NCBI GenBank assembly: GCA_030247915.1
Contig: JAPDRQ010000073.1
Location: 1 to 64,000 of the forward strand
Reading direction: 5' to 3'
Length of the DNA: 64,000 nucleotides
DNA from: Neophaeococcomyces mojaviensis
Lineage: Eukaryota > Ascomycota > Eurotiomycetes > Chaetothyriales
Translations under genes and position numbers: made by a program
The notes under the pieces: model-generated
The model's input: only the letters and a program-made list of their open reading frames with translations
Told to the model about the DNA's origin: nothing
The model's database searches: none
Part shown: piece by piece, positions 31,833 through 43,153 of the stretch
Layout of the letters: each line of letters starts with the position of its first letter
Position numbering within the stretch: the stretch's first letter is position 1

Positions 31833-33280
31833 CTATGCCAACATATATTTCTTCAGACCACGCAATCTTTCCTTGGCATCATCTAGAATGTTGTCATTTT
31901 TGCACACAGCAAATCGCATCCAATCCTCTGCTAGGTGGGTGTTTCCATCCGTGTAGAATTCTGTGGGAGGTATAGCCGCAACACCCAGTTCCATGATCAT
32001 GAACCACGCCATCTTGAAGTCACGAGGTCGATTGATGACATGTGAAGGAAACTCATAGTCATCCGGCAGCTTGACTTTCGAGAAATTAGCCAGCACAAAG
32101 TAACCTCCTTCAGGTATACTGTATGGGATGTTAAGCTCATCGAAGACCTCACAGAATCTTGTGATCTTGCCCTTCATTTCCTTGACAGCACTGTCCCAAA
32201 AGCCCAGCTTGTCGGCTTGCTCGAAACCAATAGCTGTGGCTTCCTGCAATGGAGACACACTAGAGTAGCAGATTCGAGTGTGTGCGGCTGCGACGTATTT
32301 GATCAGCTCAGGCGGGCCTATCAGATAACCCACGCGCCATCCTGTTGCGTAAAAGTTCTTACCAGCAGATCCCACAGTGATGGTGATCTTGGCTAGCTCT
32401 GGTGATAGCGTTGCGATTCTGGTAAAGGGAACATAGTAGAGTCGGTCGTACACCTCATCAGAAAGAATAAGGACGTTCCACTTCAAGCAAAGGTCACCTA
32501 TTCTACGCAGTTCTTCTCGGTTGAAAACTTTGCCGACCGGATTGTGAGGCGTGTTGATGACAATCATCTTGGTCTTCTCATTGAACGCCTTTTCCAGTGC
32601 GTCCCAGTCAATTTGCCAGTTTCCAGCAGAAGAAGTCTTTTCGGCACCGTCTTTCGGTGGTGACATGGGCACATATCGAATTGTCCCACCGGGCATCTCG
32701 ATATTGCTTAGGTATTGGTCAAAGAAGGGTTCAAATATTATGACTTCGTCCCCGGGCTCGATGAAGCCCATGAATGCGCTCAACATGCCCTCATTGGCGC
32801 CAGTTGTAATCGTGACTTCTGTGTCTGGATCCAGTTCGCGTCCGAAGAATGGAGAGTACGCATCGGCCAGAGCTTTTTTCAGCCGAGGACGGCCTTTGGT
32901 GGGTGAGTACTGGTTGCATTCAACACGGTCGAGGGCTTCTTTTGCAGCATCGAGGACAAATTGAGGAGGGTTGTAGCCGCTATATACAATGTTAGTGGTG
33001 AATTTCCGCCTACCATTTCCATGCCTACCTACAAGAACCCTTGGCCCATGTTTACAATTGGCTGCTTAGGCGAAGCTGCTGCTGCTTCATTGATGATTGA
33101 CCACACATCTTGCCGTTGTCCAGACACTCTCTTGGCTGGTTTGAACTTCTCTTCCGCCATTTTACTGCTAGAGAAGGATCGTATGTGGAAAGCGCCGTAT
33201 CTAGGAACGTAGGCTTTTGGCACGAGCAGTGAAGAAATTCCTGAATTCAAAATGCGCAGAGTGATGGTGCCTTTTGACAT
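31833..33280 (-). CDS. bna3: Kynurenine/glutamine-type PLP aminotransferase (Bna3-like)
   Basis: Two exons, 33280..33033 and 32979..31833, give 464 residues. The 53-nt intron (GTAGGT, branch CTAAC, TATAG) joins NMGQGFF to GYNPPQF, a conserved fold-type I aminotransferase element. Other motifs are GANEG, NTPHNPVGKV, ILSDEVYDRL and the PLP lysine loop VGSAGKNFYATGWRVGYLIG. Bna3-type enzymes convert kynurenine to kynurenate and may use other amino acids. The first ATG (MSKGTITLRILNSG) adds a Ser/Arg-rich, presequence-like 40 residues; a second ATG (MAEEKFKP, 33160) gives a 424-residue cytosolic form. The frame opens earlier only at GTG. It diverges from mgs1. Confidence 0.88.
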
Positions 33281-33503
33281 AAGGGCAGAGAAGCCTCCCA
33301 CGTTTTGAATTACCACAAATCACTTTCTTACTTGATCGTGCTGTCAACGGTGCGTGTTGTGTGTGCTCCGATTCGTTCGAGAACGACTTGCAAACGAATT
33401 GCAACTCGGGTGTGCTCCAGTTGTCGGAATGACGCCATCGTTGTCATCTTTCCATGCTGCACGCTGATCTCCGTGACTACAATTTTACGCGACGCGTCCA
33501 CCC
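33281..33503. promoter_or_regulatory. Divergent bna3 / mgs1 promoter
   Basis: 223 bp lie between the two starts, so the promoters probably overlap. It includes ACGCGT at 33492-33497 preceded by TTTTACGCG, matching the MluI cell-cycle box used by MBF-type G1/S factors. The box is only 7 bp before the mgs1 ATG, which would put it in the leader unless transcription starts unusually close. Confidence 0.45.
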
Positions 33504-35282
33504 ATGGCCTCTGAGACTTTTACAAACCAGGTAACGAGGTCACCAGAAAGTAGAGACACGCAATGTGAGATGGTCAGTTGTCCAATATGTGGGAAGAATG
33601 TGAAGCAGAGCCAGATCAATGAGCACATTGATTCAAATTGCACAATCGCTGTCGAGTCTGACCCTCCGCCATCAACGGCTCCCATCTTTAAGACACCTGT
33701 GCCGAAGCGAGAGCTGTTCTTTGCTTCGTCACAGCCAGTCGGTCCGCCGTCGCTGACTCTGTCAAATCCAAAGAAAAGAACACATGACGTCGAAGACCAC
33801 GAGCAGGTCGTCAAAGATGCAGAGGCGTTGGACCTACCTGAAAATGCGGTACCGCAGCCAGCAAAACGAGTCAAGTCCAACGCTTTTGAACGAGCAGCAC
33901 CCCTCGCAGAACGGATGAGACCCAGGACCCTCGACGACGTCTACGGACAAGAGCTAGTAGGACCAAATGGCGTCCTTCGAGGACTCATCGAACAAGATCG
34001 AGTACCATCAATGATACTCTGGGGCCAAGCAGGTACCGGCAAAACAACCATAGCTCGAGTAATTTCGAACATGGTTGGCAGCCGCTTCGTTGAGATCAAC
34101 AGCACTTCAACAGGAGTGGCGGAATGCAAGAAGATATTCGCCGAAGCAAAATCAGAGCTAGGCTTGACAGGTCGCAAGACCATCATTTTCTGCGATGAGA
34201 TTCACCGCTTCTCAAAGTCGCAGCAGGATGTCTTCCTTGGTCCTGTTGAAGCCGGGCATGTCACTTTAATCGGTGCAACGACTGAGAACCCATCCTTCAA
34301 AGTCCAGAATGCCCTACTTTCCCGATGCCGCACTTTCACGCTTACGAAACTCACCGACGAGAACGTCAAGGCCATCCTTGAACGAGCACTGGCATTAACG
34401 AAAGAGATGTACAGCCCCAAAATAGATCTAGTTGATACCTCGCTTCTCTCCTACCTTGCGTCCTTTGCCGACGGTGACGCCCGCACTGCCCTCAACCTTC
34501 TAGAACTAGCAATGGAGCTCTCCACTCGGCCTGACATGACTATCGACAATCTTAAATCCTCCCTCACCAAAACTCTCGTCTATGATCGTGCAGGTGACCA
34601 GCACTATGACACGATCTCTGCCTTCCATAAATCTGTCCGAGGCTCAAATGCCGATGCAGCACTATACTACCTAGCTCGGATGATCCAATCTGGAGAAGAT
34701 GCGTTATACATCGCAAGACGTATGGTTGTTATGGCAAGTGAGGATATTGGCCTAGCAGACAATGCCATGCTCTCACTCGCCACAGCAACGTACAGCGCAT
34801 GCGAGAAGATTGGTCTGCCGGAGTGTAGAATCAATCTTGCCCACTGTGCTGTTGCGTTTTGTTTGGCACCAAAGAGCACGAGAGCTTACAGAAGCTTGAA
34901 CAATGCTATGAGTGTGTTAGATGAGCCAGGTGTTGCGGGTCTGCCTATACCTGTACATCTGCGTAACGCTCCAACTAGGCTGATGAAGGAGCTGGGATAC
35001 GGCAAGGAGTACAAATACAATCCAAATTATGTAAACGGAATGGTAAAGCAGGACTACCTACCTGATAAGTTGATTGGAAGGACGTTCCTGGAGGAAAGAG
35101 ACCTTGGCACTGATGTGGACCTTGAGTACGAAGAAGAGCAGGCTAGGTATGCCAAAGAGGACGTGACAATTGTGAACGGGGACAATGTACAGGAAGCCGA
35201 GCTGGCTCTTGGCGTCGCAGAGCAAGAGCAGGAAGACGAGCATATGAGCAGTCAGACTGAGCCGCCTGAAGAGTGGCAATAA
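33504..35282 (+). CDS. mgs1: Mgs1/WRNIP1-type AAA+ ATPase (RarA family)
   Basis: A 592-residue protein. The N-terminal UBZ4 zinc finger is CPICGKNVKQSQINEHIDSNC-like in layout (Cys pair, then His and Cys, residues about 26-46). The AAA+ core has Walker A GQAGTGKTTIAR and Walker B IIFCDEIHRF, with the RarA element GATTENPSF and arginine finger region ALLSRCRTF. The C-terminal MgsA tetramerisation region has IARRMVVMASEDIGLADN. These ATPases act at stalled replication forks and bind ubiquitinated PCNA through the zinc finger. The acidic Gln/Glu-rich tail is unremarkable. Intronless; all key residues present. Confidence 0.94.
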   Translation: MASETFTNQVTRSPESRDTQCEMVSCPICGKNVKQSQINEHIDSNCTIAVESDPPPSTAPIFKTPVPKRELFFASSQPVGPPSLTLSNPKKRTHDVEDHEQVVKDAEALDLPENAVPQPAKRVKSNAFERAAPLAERMRPRTLDDVYGQELVGPNGVLRGLIEQDRVPSMILWGQAGTGKTTIARVISNMVGSRFVEINSTSTGVAECKKIFAEAKSELGLTGRKTIIFCDEIHRFSKSQQDVFLGPVEAGHVTLIGATTENPSFKVQNALLSRCRTFTLTKLTDENVKAILERALALTKEMYSPKIDLVDTSLLSYLASFADGDARTALNLLELAMELSTRPDMTIDNLKSSLTKTLVYDRAGDQHYDTISAFHKSVRGSNADAALYYLARMIQSGEDALYIARRMVVMASEDIGLADNAMLSLATATYSACEKIGLPECRINLAHCAVAFCLAPKSTRAYRSLNNAMSVLDEPGVAGLPIPVHLRNAPTRLMKELGYGKEYKYNPNYVNGMVKQDYLPDKLIGRTFLEERDLGTDVDLEYEEEQARYAKEDVTIVNGDNVQEAELALGVAEQEQEDEHMSSQTEPPEEWQ

Positions 35283-36549
35283 TGCGAAAGAGTGGCTTCT
35301 TGTTGACGAAGGTCAAAGAAGAACGAAATTTAGCTAACCGGCAGCTACTCTCCATTCAAAGAAGAGGTTGAGAGTTGCAAGATTGGCTAGTATATTGACA
35401 ACCTGGAGGAATTGACAGTTCCTTATCTATGAAATTCTGGGCCAAATGGTTTTCCTTTGATCATATGTGACTCGAGCGGCGCTCGTAAGACCATCCACTC
35501 CCATTACTCGGTTCTCACCACTCAATATCTGTATGCTCTTAGGTGGTGAATTATGAGCAACGCCTAGGAAACAGAAACCTGGGCATACCAGAGCTTCCAC
35601 CCAAGAGTAGTGGGCAGAGTTGCTATCAAAAGCTGCAGCCTCAACCATCGCAGTACCCTCCAGTTCACATCCAGTTTGATCGTCGGTGGACTCAATAACT
35701 TGACCTGACCTCTCGAGAAGTCTTTCACACTGATGCAGCTGATCGAAGGGAACTTCTCCTCAGCCACATCGCCGAATTTGATGCCGATTCGCTCTCGACA
35801 TCCACCACCTGTCATGATAGAGCACGTCTCTTCATCAGTCGTTCTTTGATTACGATGAGGTTGGTTTTGTCGTTCAATCCACAGAAACTTATTGGTGTTC
35901 AGAGGATCACTACGATACGAAAGCTAGGAAACCAACCTCTTAAAGTCTGCAGGCGATACCTGCTCGAAAGGTGCAAAGTTTGTCTAGAAAGCAGCTTGCG
36001 TTGAGTGTTCATGGGCTTTGGCATGTGTCCTTCTAAAGGTTTAGGGACCTATGCCAGGTTTGCTTAAAGAGAAACAAAGCATCAGAACGTTAGCAAATGC
36101 AGACGTTGTGTATGGTTGCTCGATTGGGAACACGAACTGGGTCAAGGATATCACTGGCATAATTGAGCAGATGCACGGTGCGGATAAAGCAACCAGCGAG
36201 CAAGACTTATTAGTACTGGCGACTGTGATGCACCGAAGCACCAACGGTGAGTTTGGGAAGAAACAAATGCGTAGGCACTACGATATGGGTTGCAGTAGGA
36301 CGGTGGCACGCAAGCGAGGATAAGGATGTCGCTTGACAATGCTCAAAAGCAACTGAGTTCTCTAGTCACGGGAAAACGAGGAGGTGCCTTGGGGCAGCCT
36401 ACAACACCGGCATGCTCGATTGTATCCAAGAAATCGACAGCGTGGATGATGCTCGAAAGTGTGCGCATTCAGGACAGGAACGGTAGGTAGCATCGGCCAC
36501 ACCAGAACCAGAACTAAGTGCTGACAATATCATACAATTCACAAGTCAT
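35283..36549. other. Intergenic between convergent mgs1 and histidine kinase gene
   Basis: About 1.27 kb between two 3' ends. The largest frames (90 codons at 36051-36323, 83 at 35564-35815) have no motif. I see no gene or element. Confidence 0.5.
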
Positions 36550-39500
36550 CTATGGATTTCGCTGGTGCTCAAGTATCTGCTGCAAAGTCTTGAATTTGAC
36601 TGGCTTCGTCAAGAATTGGTTGAAGCCCATGTCCATGCATTGAGCTTTGACATTAGCATCGCCAACTCCAGTGATAGCAATAATTGTAGCGCGCTTCTCG
36701 GCCTTCGTCTCCTTCTCATATTCTCGTATTCTACGGGTTGATTCCAGCCCATCCATGACCGGCATCTGCAGATCCATGAGCACGAATTCGAACGGCTGCT
36801 TCGCATCTTTAAACTTTTGCAGTGCTTCTTGGCCGTTCTCTGCTTGCACGTATGGTAGTTTGATTTTCTTCATGAAAGTTACAAGTAATTTTAGGTTGAT
36901 GGCGTTGTCGTCTACTAATAGCACTGACGGTATATGAGGTGCTTCTTCGACCTCTGCAACCTCCATTCTTGATGGCACAGGAGCAAGCTGAGGAAGAGCA
37001 TCACTCTTGATCTGCCCAGATTCAGGTCTCTTCTCATTGGTTTGATTTGTATGTAGTGGTGTGGTAGAATGTGGCTGATCGGATTTCCATTTGAAAGCTT
37101 CAATCGAAGGGCGATACCGGTCAATTAACTCATCATAAACCATCGATGATGTGGTCCACTTCACATTTGAGGCGCGTTTTTCAACCTCGGTGACTGTCGG
37201 TGATTGTCCTCCTTCACCAGAGGTGAGCGTGTCGTCGGCGTTGCCTTGCAGTTGTTCCACTCTCTGCAAGCTCTGTGATAAGACCTTCGCCATTTTGCGC
37301 ACTCCGACTGGCTGACTGATGACTTCTATGACCCTACCGAGGGTGATAAGATGCTGAACACCAGCTGCACGAAGAGCGGCAGCCTCGAAAGCGTTTGTGC
37401 AAATGATGAGCAATGCAACTTCTCTGGAACCCTTTTTAGCTGCCAGTCTCTCCGCGTGATACGTGGTAAGCACCTCGATCGGCGGAGGTTCGCTGTACAT
37501 TAGGAAATCAGTATCTACATCGATTGTCTTGGTCTCGATAAAGTCAATATCAAACCACTCCTTGCACATCCGTGCAATGGAGGCGGTAAGCCTGGAGAGG
37601 TGGCCTTGAGGAAGCTGTTCCTTCGGAATGTCGCTGCTGTCAACGTCGGGGACAAGCAGGGCAAGCCGCTTGCCACGTGTTATTTGCACAGCTGCAGAGA
37701 AGATGTCATCCTCCTCGGAAGCAGCGGTCGGCGCGAGCTGCATGGGGAGGGTAACACTGACGTGTGTGCCGACTTCTTTTTCACTTTCGACCCGGACAGT
37801 ACCATTCAGATTCTGAACGATTTGGTGTACGATGGATAGCCCCAGTCCCGCTCCGGCTGTAAAACTGTCTTCTTGAGAGAATGCCTTGAAGAGATGATGC
37901 TCTAAGAAGCTTTGTGACATTCCAATTCCTGTATCTTTGACGACAATCCGTACATTTGCCTGAGTAGCGGATTCTCGGACCATGCTCAACGAAGCTTCAA
38001 TTGCTCCTACATTGCAATATTTAATAGCATTTCCAAAAATGTTCATGATCACTCGCCGGCATGCGCCAGGCTGGGACCTTACGATCCACGAATCGACCTT
38101 TTCTGTATCGAGGATGACGAAGACCTTACCTGAGAACTTGGCGCTGCCGGCATGTATTTGCTCCTCTTTGTCCATAGTATCATCAATGATCAGCGAGTTT
38201 ATATGATCAACCGCGTCGTCGACTGCATCTCGACCACGGACACGCCGCTTTCTGAACGTTTGCCCTGCGAATACTGCTTCAATGACTTCTTCCATCAGAA
38301 GTGCAAAATCGAAAGTCGTTACCAGTGGGTTGGTGGTGTCAGTGTTATCAATGGCACCAGTATCCCGAAGTGTCCTCAACGATTGTGTTGACATATTCTT
38401 TGATATGGTTCGATTGAGGTTATTGATCTTAGCATAGTCTAGGAGATGGTCTATTGTGTCCAACAGTGTCTTTCCGCAAGTTTCGATCGAGCCCAGTAGA
38501 CTAACCTGATAAGCAGAAGTCATCGTGTCTGTGAGAAATTCCAGGCTGCCCAGCATTCCGTGCAGCGGACTCCTAAGATCATGTGATATGCTTGCAATGA
38601 ATCTCGTTTTCGCAATATTGGTGTTTAACGCTTCCATACTCGCAACCTCGCTCATAATGCACGAACCGAAGGCTTTTAGATATGGCATCTCGCCTTGCGG
38701 ATCGCTGATATAAGTGTCATTAGACCAGATGAAGCCTCCTGCAAACCATTGATTTTGAGCGTAATTGAAAAGTGGGAGGAAGATGACCCATTTTGCATCA
38801 AGCATCTGGCTAAGTAGCTCCTCTGGCAGGTATTCGTACCCTATCGAGGAAACGGAGGCGGGACTGTGTGGGCGATCCGCGTTCTCACCACCACCTCCTG
38901 TGATAGTATCATCTGAAGCATTTTGATGACTAGTCACGATGTTACCATTGTCGAGATAGAAGACCTTGCCGTAAGGATAGTCGTAAAAGCAGCGTTTCAA
39001 TTGCTTGCGTCCTAAAGACACATTTCGAAAGTGTCGCGCAGCTGAAGGAGTAAGCGACTGCCCGAGGATCTGTGCTAGGTCGTCAGGTCGGTGCTGAGCT
39101 GGTGGAGGCGGTGATGCACTAAGTAGGTTGATATTGTGATCGCTGCTTGATGATGACGATGATCTAAATTTACGATCTCCTTCACTCCGCATGAACTTAG
39201 AATGGTTATCATTGAATACAACGTCAGCAGGATGTGATGCGGATGGAGATGCAGTAGAAGATAGGCCCGGAGCAGCATCAAAGAATACACAGCCTTGAGC
39301 GTTCAGGCCTTTGTGAACCACTTTTGCAGCACGGTCGAATATCTGTCGAATGTTGCCAGCGGACTGATCGGTTTCGTCGTTGTCTGTAAATACAGTTTCA
39401 CGCATGTGTTTGGGCTTTGCGTTACTGCCTTCCCACACCTCGCGCGACTTTGTCTCAGACAGTGGGTCGGTTTTAAGTTCATCGTCATCGGTGACAGATC

Positions 39501-40302
39501 CACGATCCGAATCTTGAGGATCGACTGCTCGACTCATGGGCGACGGTTTGGATTCAATTTGTTGAAGGTCATTTGGATGATCAAGCTTATGCTTTACAGC
39601 CACTAGGCCTTCAACAAACGAAGAAATACCCCGTACAAATCGCTCACCTCTGCCCCTATCAATGTTGCCCTTGACTCGATCCAAATGTTCCGTCACGATT
39701 TGTGCTACGTCCTGCATGAAAATTATTTCTTCTGCGGTCAGCCCTTGCGGTCTCGGAGCAGCATCTGATACTGCGTAAACGCCGATTGCATGGCCGTCTT
39801 TCGTAACGATAGGTACTCCAGCGTAGAATCGCACAGCCGGATCAGAGGTCACGTAGGGTTGAGTATTGAAACGGTCGTCGTCCACGGTATCGTTCACCAC
39901 CATAGCGGTGAAAGTCCGTTCTATCCCTTCCGAATCCTGGCCGGTCCATCTTGAACCAAATACATGCTCGTCCATGGCAGCTTCCCGCGGCACAGAAACA
40001 TTCCCAAGCCATAAGTGATCGCCAGGCGCATGTCTCCTATCGTCAACAAGCGATAGCGTCTGCGTAGCTTCGGCTAGTATGGTCTGAGTGGTCGAGTCGA
40101 TCAGAGACACCATGCATCGTTTGACCCTCAGTCTAAGAGCCGCAAGCTGAGCTAGAGCGGTTAAGGTCGTGTCATGAGAGGCGCGAACGGAGCGGTCCGA
40201 TGGATTGACATCGTTCGCCGGCACTGATGTCAGACGTGATGCTTGCCATGGCAGATAGTACTTGTTGAGGTCGCGTTGCCTCGCCGACTCAACCAGCGCC
40301 AT
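36550..40302 (-). CDS. GAF-type hybrid sensor histidine kinase
   Basis: A 1250-residue protein. A GAF-like sensor spans about residues 40-210 (VRFYAGVPIVTKDGHAIGVYAVSD), followed by an acidic Ser-rich linker. Dimerisation/phosphoacceptor sequence FIASISHDLRSPLHGMLG contains His574. The ATP-binding domain has N box IMNIFGNAIKYCN, G1 VVKDTGIGM and G2 GAGLGLSIVHQIV. The C-terminal receiver has SVLLVDDNAINLKLL, phospho-Asp1177 in LMDLQMPVMDG and the conserved Lys in FLTKPVK. So autokinase and receiver are complete; signalling would go through a phosphotransfer protein to Skn7/Ssk1-type regulators. The frame opens 4 codons earlier at TTG; MALVESARQR is the first ATG. No transmembrane segment, so it is probably soluble. 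Confidence 0.92.
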   Translation of the reverse strand: MALVESARQRDLNKYYLPWQASRLTSVPANDVNPSDRSVRASHDTTLTALAQLAALRLRVKRCMVSLIDSTTQTILAEATQTLSLVDDRRHAPGDHLWLGNVSVPREAAMDEHVFGSRWTGQDSEGIERTFTAMVVNDTVDDDRFNTQPYVTSDPAVRFYAGVPIVTKDGHAIGVYAVSDAAPRPQGLTAEEIIFMQDVAQIVTEHLDRVKGNIDRGRGERFVRGISSFVEGLVAVKHKLDHPNDLQQIESKPSPMSRAVDPQDSDRGSVTDDDELKTDPLSETKSREVWEGSNAKPKHMRETVFTDNDETDQSAGNIRQIFDRAAKVVHKGLNAQGCVFFDAAPGLSSTASPSASHPADVVFNDNHSKFMRSEGDRKFRSSSSSSSDHNINLLSASPPPPAQHRPDDLAQILGQSLTPSAARHFRNVSLGRKQLKRCFYDYPYGKVFYLDNGNIVTSHQNASDDTITGGGGENADRPHSPASVSSIGYEYLPEELLSQMLDAKWVIFLPLFNYAQNQWFAGGFIWSNDTYISDPQGEMPYLKAFGSCIMSEVASMEALNTNIAKTRFIASISHDLRSPLHGMLGSLEFLTDTMTSAYQVSLLGSIETCGKTLLDTIDHLLDYAKINNLNRTISKNMSTQSLRTLRDTGAIDNTDTTNPLVTTFDFALLMEEVIEAVFAGQTFRKRRVRGRDAVDDAVDHINSLIIDDTMDKEEQIHAGSAKFSGKVFVILDTEKVDSWIVRSQPGACRRVIMNIFGNAIKYCNVGAIEASLSMVRESATQANVRIVVKDTGIGMSQSFLEHHLFKAFSQEDSFTAGAGLGLSIVHQIVQNLNGTVRVESEKEVGTHVSVTLPMQLAPTAASEEDDIFSAAVQITRGKRLALLVPDVDSSDIPKEQLPQGHLSRLTASIARMCKEWFDIDFIETKTIDVDTDFLMYSEPPPIEVLTTYHAERLAAKKGSREVALLIICTNAFEAAALRAAGVQHLITLGRVIEVISQPVGVRKMAKVLSQSLQRVEQLQGNADDTLTSGEGGQSPTVTEVEKRASNVKWTTSSMVYDELIDRYRPSIEAFKWKSDQPHSTTPLHTNQTNEKRPESGQIKSDALPQLAPVPSRMEVAEVEEAPHIPSVLLVDDNAINLKLLVTFMKKIKLPYVQAENGQEALQKFKDAKQPFEFVLMDLQMPVMDGLESTRRIREYEKETKAEKRATIIAITGVGDANVKAQCMDMGFNQFLTKPVKFKTLQQILEHQRNP

Positions 40303-43153
40303 TTTTCTGTTCAAACGAGATCCAGGCGTCCAGTCTCGCTGTTATGATTCCAACATCTTTCTGACCCTTTAAGAGATAGCTACTTCTCAAGCTCAATACA
40401 ATTGCGTCAATCAAGCCGCAGTTTTGAGCTGGTCCTGCAGTTTTGCAATCCAAGTATCAAAACAGGGCTCTCGCAGCTTGAGATCGGCGTTGCGATCCCG
40501 AGTTCCACAGTGTGACGCGCGAGCGAATTGAAGTGGACATGCTTGATAAAAGCTGTAGTCTCTATCTTGCCGCGACATTGTGTTGCAGCCACCACTGCAG
40601 GACATCCACTTGGTGATTCTTGAAACTCTGTAATGAAGCGTAGGACCATAGACTCCGCTGTCTTCTTACAAGCAAGAGACTTGTTTCAGTCTACGTTTAT
40701 TCCTACTAAAGGAAATGCCCTACTAAGCGACCATTTAAGCGTTTCCCCGGATTATAAGAGCAAATTCTCCGCAGACTCCCGTCTCGCCTAAGCACGAAAC
40801 CGTGCCCTAACCACAAGCATCAGAGCGCACACCAGAAGGTCGAATCACATCGCCAACTCTAGACATCTCTAATTTTGTCACCACATCTTACCGCAATCAA
40901 TCACATCGTCTGAAGCTAGCGCAGCAGAAGCCCGAAATGATATATCAATTCACTACTACTTTGTGCAGGTGCTATGTCCATCTGTAAGAGCGGCGGCCAA
41001 ATCAATTGCACTCAATAACCTCTCGAACAGATAGAGAAGATCGAAGATTCACTGTGAGAGCGACCATCAGTCGCTGGCCTATATATAGCGCAGGACATGC
41101 TTCTCGACAAAGTACAGAGACACTTGATAGAAGCCAACCTGCAGCGTCGACATACTACGAAACACGCTTTGAAAAGTCGATCGCCTCCTGGGGTTTCCGC
41201 TGCCCAATCTCCTCTTCAATGCCATCAAGTGATTCAAAGCCTCTAAAAACCATTCTCATTCATTAGCTGATTCCGAATACACATCTAGAAAGTCAAGTTG
41301 TTTCCGCCAGTCCCCACGAGAGCGACCTCGGAAGGGTTTACTTTTATGGAAGAATTGACAAAGCTACCTTGAGATAAGCGTATGCGCAATGACCATCGCA
41401 GACAGCGTACATTTTTCTCTTAAATCGGTCTAGGCTTTCGATTTGACAGAAGCTGGGCGCAATCTTAGGAATTGGTTTCGGGGCCAACGTCCTAATACAA
41501 GATATTAAAAACGTGGCCTTTGCTAGACCCAATGAGTTGAAATGCGTAAGCATGGCTGCTAAGGTAATTTGTAGTAGAAGTGACCGTCAGATGACCAGTA
41601 TCTTCTACCACCATCGTTGTCAGCATGGCCAATCAGGCTTACTTTCCAGTGGCTGTAGATGAAGGTATTGGCGACTAGAATACAATCAGAAGCATCGCTG
41701 ATGGTGCAACAGTTATTCTCGACCTTGGAATGGGAAAGGGTAGTCACAGTGGTTGAGCTATCACCCGCACCACCTATTTAATGGCAGCAGACTTGTGACG
41801 AAGTACACTAGAGTCAAATGTCTGTGTTTCCACTGTGGAGTATTGCATATTCGATTGAAGCAACTTCGCCAGCATTGACTCTTTTCATGATTGGGTTCGC
41901 TGAGGATGTCGTACTATGGGCACAGATGGCCAGTGTCGAAGCCGAAAGTGAAGATATCATAGTGCCGGAATAGGATTGAATGTCAAAATTGGTAGGAGGG
42001 GTAGGTGGCGTCCTTGCGACGACTGAAACGATGAACGAGTTTGACGCATTGAGTACTTTGAAGAGCCTTGAAAGTGAACAATTGTACACTGAAGAGTGCC
42101 ATTCTTCTCTACATTCCATGACTGGTAATACCTGCCTTATTCATAGATGCTCCCGAGCTGGCGACGTGGCTCCAATAACTTCACTCCATCAGAATTTACC
42201 AGACATACGGTTTGAAGTGACGGCTCGGACTTAGACCCGTTTGGACAGGGGAACGCTGAAGGCTGGGCGAAAATTATGTGCATTGACAGCAAAACAAGCA
42301 CATGCATTACAGAAGTGTTCCGAGTGAAGGTAAGGTGATATTAAGCCTTCGAGATTGCAGCTTGTGCAAGTGCTTGAGAGCAAAATATGAGAGAGGTGTT
42401 CAACATGAGACTAAGCTCGGAGGTCCGAGAGGCTTGCCAAGATATTGGAATGTCTAACCATTTTAGGTAGAACGCGTTTGGTGCATTATTGCTCGCTCAG
42501 GCGAACAGTAATTTACCGCGCTATCCTTCATAAAACATATGATTGAACAGATTACCGTCGAAGTCATTGAGTTTCACGACATCGTCTGAGCGAGATCGTC
42601 CATGTACTGTCCTGTGGAAGTGTCTAATTTTCGGACGCGACTTCCGCTTCGCTGTTCCGTCAGCATGAGTGAGAACAGAACTTTTGATGTTTATCATTTT
42701 CGCGACTCGTCATTTCCGTTGCTCCACCCAAACCTCCTCACCATGTGCAACTGTAAAGGAGGAGGGTAAAAAGCCGAAGAGGCATTGGGCCCGGATTGAC
42801 CTTAACGCCAACAAAAGCACTCATTTGCTCGGCTCTCATTATCCATTTTCCCAGAGCTGGTCGTTAGATCTCAACAAGTTTTGCTCAAGTCGGCAATTCG
42901 AACTGCCTCTTTGGAATTAAACCCGATCTGATCGAAAAGCTACGGTAACCACTGATCACACTCCTCTCTGTGTGGTAAGGTGGAAGCAAGGGATCTGAAA
43001 GCTTCCGACCAGCTAGGAGCTATCGATAGATTACTTGCGGAACACATCCCAGTCATATGCACACTCCGCAACTTAGTGTGGTTCTGGCCTTTAGAGCCGA
43101 GACGGCAGGGCACTCTCATGACCCTTAATGCTCTTTGATATTATTGGTCACGA
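40303..43153. other. Largest gap: kinase upstream region and carboxylase 3' flank
   Basis: About 2.85 kb. Only the kinase promoter is required here. The longest frames are 101 codons (41814-42119, -) and 86 codons (41006-41266, +), with no motif and no clear splice partners. I saw no terminal repeats, reverse-transcriptase or transposase motifs, and no tRNA. It could hold a non-coding RNA or eroded sequence. Confidence 0.5.

Noticed and set aside
41814..42119. 101-codon minus-strand frame in the large gap
   Set aside because: Overlaps an 84-codon frame on the other strand, no motif, no splice context.
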